Below the pieces are notes generated by a model. That model was given only the letters and a program-made list of their open reading frames with translations, was not told the DNA's origin and searched no databases. Source: Luscinia megarhynchos (taxonomy: Eukaryota > Chordata > Aves > Passeriformes > Turdidae). From it: a stretch of 64,000 nucleotides of DNA. Positions 59,906 through 64,000 of the stretch are shown here, piece after piece (position 1 is the stretch's first letter; every line of letters begins with the position of its first letter). The DNA lies in contig CM067570.1 of the NCBI GenBank assembly GCA_034336665.1, forward strand, positions 21,156,502 to 21,220,501, in the 5' to 3' direction. A program made the translations under genes and the position numbers.

Positions 59906-62430
59906 CACCTCTGTGTTTAGAGGCATTCAGTAATTGATATCTACCTTTAGTCAAAGGTGTTGGGGAGTTTATGCCGTGTTCTCCACATATTTTAAATGTG
60001 CTCAAGACCCTGTTCTTTGAATGCTTCTTTAGTTCTGCTCTCAAAAGGTTACAGACTATGTAACTGCAATTCTGTGAATAGTTTACAATTATTTAAAGTG
60101 GTGTGCATTACAACAACACTATAGGACCCACCTTGTGTTTCATATTCCACAGCTGACACATATGTTTCTCCTACTTTTAGAGGATAAACTAGAATTAAGC
60201 AGAAAAAAAACAAAAACCACACCAAAACTCACGTTATGTAGGATCAGAAATAAACTCCACTCTTGGCTGTGTCCTCACTTTTGAGGGGCATAGTTTGCTT
60301 GAGCTTGTTCCATTTCTCTTACAATGCCCAAAGGACAAATCCTAAGCTCCATTCTAACCATGGCTCACCAGGGTAAATCATCTATATTCTGCCTGTAGTT
60401 GATCTCAGCCAACTAGGCTGACACAAAGACTGATTTTACTCCCTCTTCTTAGATTGCAAAGAAAATATCTATCTGTAATACTGCCTCTTAGGCTTATAGA
60501 GAACTGAAGGGAAGAACACTTTACTAGGAGCCTGCCCTATGATCAAAGCACATACAGAAAGCTGGACAAAATTTGTACTTGGATGTTCCTTGCCTATATT
60601 TAAAATCTAAGCTTCTCTGTAGAAAAGGTCAAACTCTCCAATTATATTTTTTAGTTATTTGTTTTTAGATAATGTCAATGTGTCATTTAAGCCCAGCCAT
60701 TATATTTTTATCTCCTTGTATACAAATCTCGTGGAAACAATTCTGTGTAGTGGAGAAAATGGGGTGATGCATCATTAACAGTACTGTGGGGCAACCTATA
60801 TCTTAGCATCCATAAAATATAAAGTATCCAGACTATATTAAAGACTGTTCTTCCCATTTCCATTTTTCCTGATTGCACACTCATTCTTTGGGTTCTTGCA
60901 ATTTCAGTACACTTGGGTGCATCGTCCAAAAAAAACTAATGAGATATATTCTATCTTCATTAGCTGCTGAATAAGCACAAACCAAACAGCTTTTTCAGGA
61001 AAGATCAGAGAACTGGAACACAACATGAATTATTTTGTCCAGATAAAACCTGCCTCATCCTTTGCCTCGATTTTTAATTTGCAATTCTTCTATAGGATTG
61101 CTAACACAAATTGCTTCTTTTTTTGTAAATTCTAAAACATAAAATGGTTTATATGTAATGAGCTTTACAGAGATACTATTAGCTCCTCCATAAACAAGGC
61201 TACTTCAATTTCACAATTAAATTTTAATTTTTGTTTAGATAGAAACCACGTTATGATGCATTAACTTTGCTACCTTTTCACCTTTCTTTTCTGTGTTTGC
61301 TTTCTTATTGCATTTCATGCTTGTGCAGCTATTGCCTCTCAAGCAGACAGATGTGACTATGGATACCCCACACCTCCCCAAGAGCTCATATTCAGAGAGG
61401 CAGGCAGCAATGGTTTTCTCTCTGGAACCAGGAGGGGAATCAGACATTGGGAGCATGTCAGTGCCACCAGCTCTGTGCGAGGCAGCCTGGAGCAGCTGCT
61501 GCAGGGCTGGGACAGCCAGGGCAGGCGTGTCCTGTGGGCAGTACTATGAGGATACAGGCAGTTTTCTGTGTGGAACTTAATGGCACTCTGTTTGTGAGGA
61601 GGGGGACTAAGGGAAGCTGATAGGGTCAGAAGTTAAATATCCTACTAAGCTGCTTTCATTAACAGACTGATTTCTGGTTTGGTATCCCTACCATACAGCA
61701 AAAATCAAACAAGCATCAAACAAGCAAACACTCTCTTGCTACGTTTGTCACATGTTTTTCCAATTTGTATGAACTGCCACCTCTAAACACATAACTGATA
61801 AGCTTTAATTTCCAAATCTTGCCATTGTTCCAGGTGTCTTTATACTTTTCCCAAGTTCCAGACACTTTAGTCAGTTCTACAATGGGAACCTTTCCATATT
61901 GCAAACAGACACAACACCTAGGAAAAACTTCAGGATGTGGTCCTTTGTTCTTATGGTAAAAGAGAGAGTATTGGCATTTCCCAGCCACATTTCTGGCACA
62001 TGACATTTCCTTGTGAAATCATTCAAGACAGAATATACCCTCAAATTAGTGACAAGAGTTCAAGAACATGCATAGGGTGTTGTTTTTCTTTTGCCCATAT
62101 CTATCCCAAATGAGCCAACTTTATTTAAATATATTTAAAATATTTCTTTTCAAACTAGAGGCTATTTCAATACACTGCACTGCAATATATTTTTAAGTGA
62201 AAAGAAGATCATAAAAATGCATTATTAATCCATTTCAGCTGAACAACTGTCAGAAATGTCATACCTAAATCTATTTGCAGAAATTAACGCATAATATTAC
62301 CCAGCAGATACTAAGGCACAATTCACAGTAGTGGATAAATCCCTGTTTGAACAGATGGGCAGAAATGTTGGGACATCAAGCTGAATAATTTGGGTACCTC
62401 CCAAGTAACCTCCATAACCATGGGTGTACT
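59906..62430. other. Background, no gene seen
   Basis: AT-rich with a mildly GC-richer stretch at 61340-61580 (plus frame 95 codons, no domain). An A-rich run lies near 60204-60222. No repeats or RNA genes recognised. Confidence 0.5.
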
Positions 62431-62945
62431 GTTATTTTTCTTTCTCACTGCCAGGTCCAGTTAAGAGCAAAATCCAACAGTGCTGTTCCATCCACCATGC
62501 TGGCACCTGAACAATATTCACAGGATTAACTAAAAGAAAGAGCACTGCAAGTGACAGCCACGCCTTCACCTTCCAGATGTGAGGTGAGGAAGTACCACAT
62601 CTCCTGTATGACAGGTCCTCACACTCCACTGGAGGCACATCCCTTCTCTGCTCAAGAACTTTCAGGGAATTTGCAGCAGGATGAAGGGCTGCATGTACTC
62701 TGATACAGTTGGTGGGAAGTGCCAGTTGTCACTGAGTGACTGAAGCCATGGGTCACCTGGAGACTCACCAGTAGGGCTGCCTCCATAGGTATCCATGGAA
62801 TGCAAGGCAACAAGGGGGTTCTCCTCCATTGTCTCTGTGGAAGTGCAGTGCCAGGCTCAGTCACGCACAGAAATGCGAAGGGTCTCACCCCATCTCCAGA
62901 AGTTCTCTTAACCTCCACCACTTCCTGATCATTATCTTCCTGCAG
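62431..62945. other. GC-richer patch upstream of candidate exon
   Basis: Mixed frames on both strands (124 codons minus at 62652-63026). It ends with a pyrimidine-rich tract, TCATTATCTTCCTGCAG, at 62929-62945. No recognisable element. Confidence 0.35.
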
Positions 62946-63113
62946 GAGTGGAAAGCTCTGAGAAGAGATCCCAGCACTACAGTGAATGGGACTGCTGCTG
63001 CCACGGACAGAACTGCAAAATCCCACCTTGGTTTCCCAAAGAGCCCAAGGACAAACCTAAGAGGAAACTATTCTTTTCAGCCCTTGGAGGAGCGAGCACT
63101 TCAGAAAAAATAG
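62946..63113 (+). other. Candidate terminal exon, unproven
   Basis: TCTTCCTGCAG is a good acceptor. It is followed by 55 open codons starting EWKALRRDPSTTVNGTAA and ending ERALQKK before TAG at 63111-63113. The frame was already open upstream (62829 onward), so the acceptor does not define the frame uniquely. A second plus frame of 68 codons overlaps it. No protein family is recognised. It could be a lncRNA exon or chance. Confidence 0.15.
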
Positions 63114-63300
63114 ACCTTTGTTTGGTGACAGCAGGGACCAGGCTCATATTCTAGAGCTATAAGGAAATTCTTTTGTTAAGAATCATCTACTGTGCTCAGG
63201 AGTCAATTTTAAGCTTTAGTATCCTGGTTTACAACTCTCTTTTGCAATGCCCAGTGTATATTTCATTTGCAGAACAGCACTGGTGAATATAACATTAACA
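63114..63300. other. Background, nothing assigned
   Basis: Mixed sequence without features. Confidence 0.45.
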
Positions 63301-63720
63301 GATCGCTTTCTAAATTTCTTTCTCTCTTTTTTAATAAAGGTTTGTGAGTTACAGAAGTGCAAAAAGTGCTTTAAACCTCTTAATTTGTTTTGTTTACTTC
63401 TGTAGCTTAAAAAACACCCAATTGTTTTTAATTGGTTTGAAAAAAAAATTGCTCGAGGCAGAAACCTGGAAAACCAATCTTCTGTCTGGAGTAAATTTTT
63501 ACAGCTGCCTTTTAAACCTCTGAAAATAGGGTTTATAATGGAAGTGCTGACACAACCTTATCTACAATATATCAGTGTGAACTGTACCGCTATAATAAGC
63601 AGTTATTATGTATGTGTGAAAATAATGAGAGCCAGTGTCTGAAGAGAGTTAATGTAAAATGCTAAGCAATTGTGGTTGGTTGCACAGTATAGGTTAATAT
63701 TCTTTCATATAGCTACACTT
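63301..63720. promoter_or_regulatory. Candidate conserved non-coding element (paired motif, copy B)
   Basis: AT-rich non-repetitive block with TTTTTAATTGG, TTGCTCGAGGC (CpG retained), GTACCGCTATAATAAGC (CpG retained) and the core at 63491-63557, which is about 76 percent identical by hand to 4343-4410. No open frame. The regulatory role is inferred. Confidence 0.4.
63491..63557 (+). repeat. Diverged 68-bp motif, copy B
   Basis: Aligns with 4343-4410 in the same orientation, with one single-base gap. Best-kept blocks are TTTTTACAGC, CTGAAAA, a GGTTT run and TGCTGACA followed by AACC. Family unknown. Confidence 0.5.
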
Positions 63721-64000
63721 TTCCCCCTTTTGTCCTCCAGAACTCCTAATGAAAATTCTGATACCTGACGGTAATGATAAGCAGCCATTCACACATCCTT
63801 TGTGTCAAGGCTAGAGCATTAATGCTTTCCTTCATATAACATTTTGCATAGCCTAAAGCATCTATTAAAATCCTTTGTAAAATTCATGAAACAAAAGTGG
63901 TGGGTTGAGTCTAGTGGGAGAGCAAGTAAGCTGCTTATTAGCAAAAAGTCAAAAACACAGGGCCAATTACAGATCTGAACAAGAAAGGCTACAGAACAGC
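63721..64000. other. Background at window end
   Basis: CCTGACGGTAATGATAAGC near 63766 has CNE texture. The rest, up to the window end, carries nothing I can assign. Confidence 0.4.

Noticed and set aside
1..64000. CR1 LINE 3' ends, the commonest avian repeat
   Set aside because: I looked for the tandem ATTCTATG-type tail and the usual preceding CR1 words and saw none. Older fragments without tails could still be present.
1..64000. Prokaryotic systems, CRISPR arrays, operons, phage
   Set aside because: No dense coding, no regularly spaced repeats, no ribosome-binding-site-led frames. Composition and texture are those of vertebrate non-coding DNA.
1..64000. tRNA, rRNA or snRNA genes
   Set aside because: No cloverleaf-compatible segment with a GGTTCGAATCC-type T arm or snRNA-like sequence was noticed by eye. 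A covariance-model scan was not possible.

Overview
This window looks like non-coding DNA from a vertebrate, most likely a songbird (passerine). It is AT-rich and CpG-poor, has no CpG island, and carries no open frame longer than about 148 codons on either strand. No open frame translates to a protein I recognise. Interspersed repeats are sparse. I see no Alu-, B1- or L1-like sequence, as expected for a bird. The one mobile-element piece I think I recognise, near 38.9-39.06 kb, resembles from memory LTR sequence that is common in passerine genomes. The species call rests mainly on that piece and should be treated as probable only.

Layout. 0-4 kb is featureless AT-rich DNA. A compact block at 4.2-4.55 kb looks conserved and shares a diverged 68-bp motif with a second block at 63.49-63.56 kb, about 59 kb away. 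4.6-9.9 kb is background with two GC-richer patches at about 8.0-8.6 and 8.9-9.35 kb. A possible terminal exon lies at 9.95-10.07 kb. 10-14.3 kb is background. 14.48-14.9 kb has the texture of a conserved non-coding element (CNE). 15-24.5 kb is mostly background, with a GC-richer patch at 19.3-19.7 kb and a CNE-like patch at 20.76-21.0 kb. The densest CNE-like territory is 24.6-27.5 kb, with retained CpGs, homeodomain (TAAT), E-box and TALE (TGACAG) words, and a perfect 14-bp palindrome. 27.5-43.3 kb holds a TA-rich microsatellite, homopolymers, several GC-richer patches, the LTR-like piece, and nested inverted repeats at 40.75-40.80 kb. CNE-like blocks return at 43.4-43.85, 44.25-44.55, 46.43-46.62 and 47.47-47.8 kb, with a short TCF/LEF-like tandem array at 46.92 kb. 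48-59.3 kb is background with GC-richer patches and A/C-rich low-complexity DNA. 59.38-59.9 kb is another CNE-like block with repeated E-box/TALE composites. A possible spliced terminal exon lies at 62.95-63.11 kb, and 63.3-63.7 kb holds the second copy of the paired motif.

Interpretation (inference). The window behaves like a gene desert, or a very large intron, next to a developmental regulatory gene, with clusters of putative enhancers. I cannot identify the flanking gene. No CNE call has been tested by alignment. Those calls rest on texture, meaning retained CpGs, motif density and absence of simple-repeat decay. Stretches where I see nothing are listed as such.
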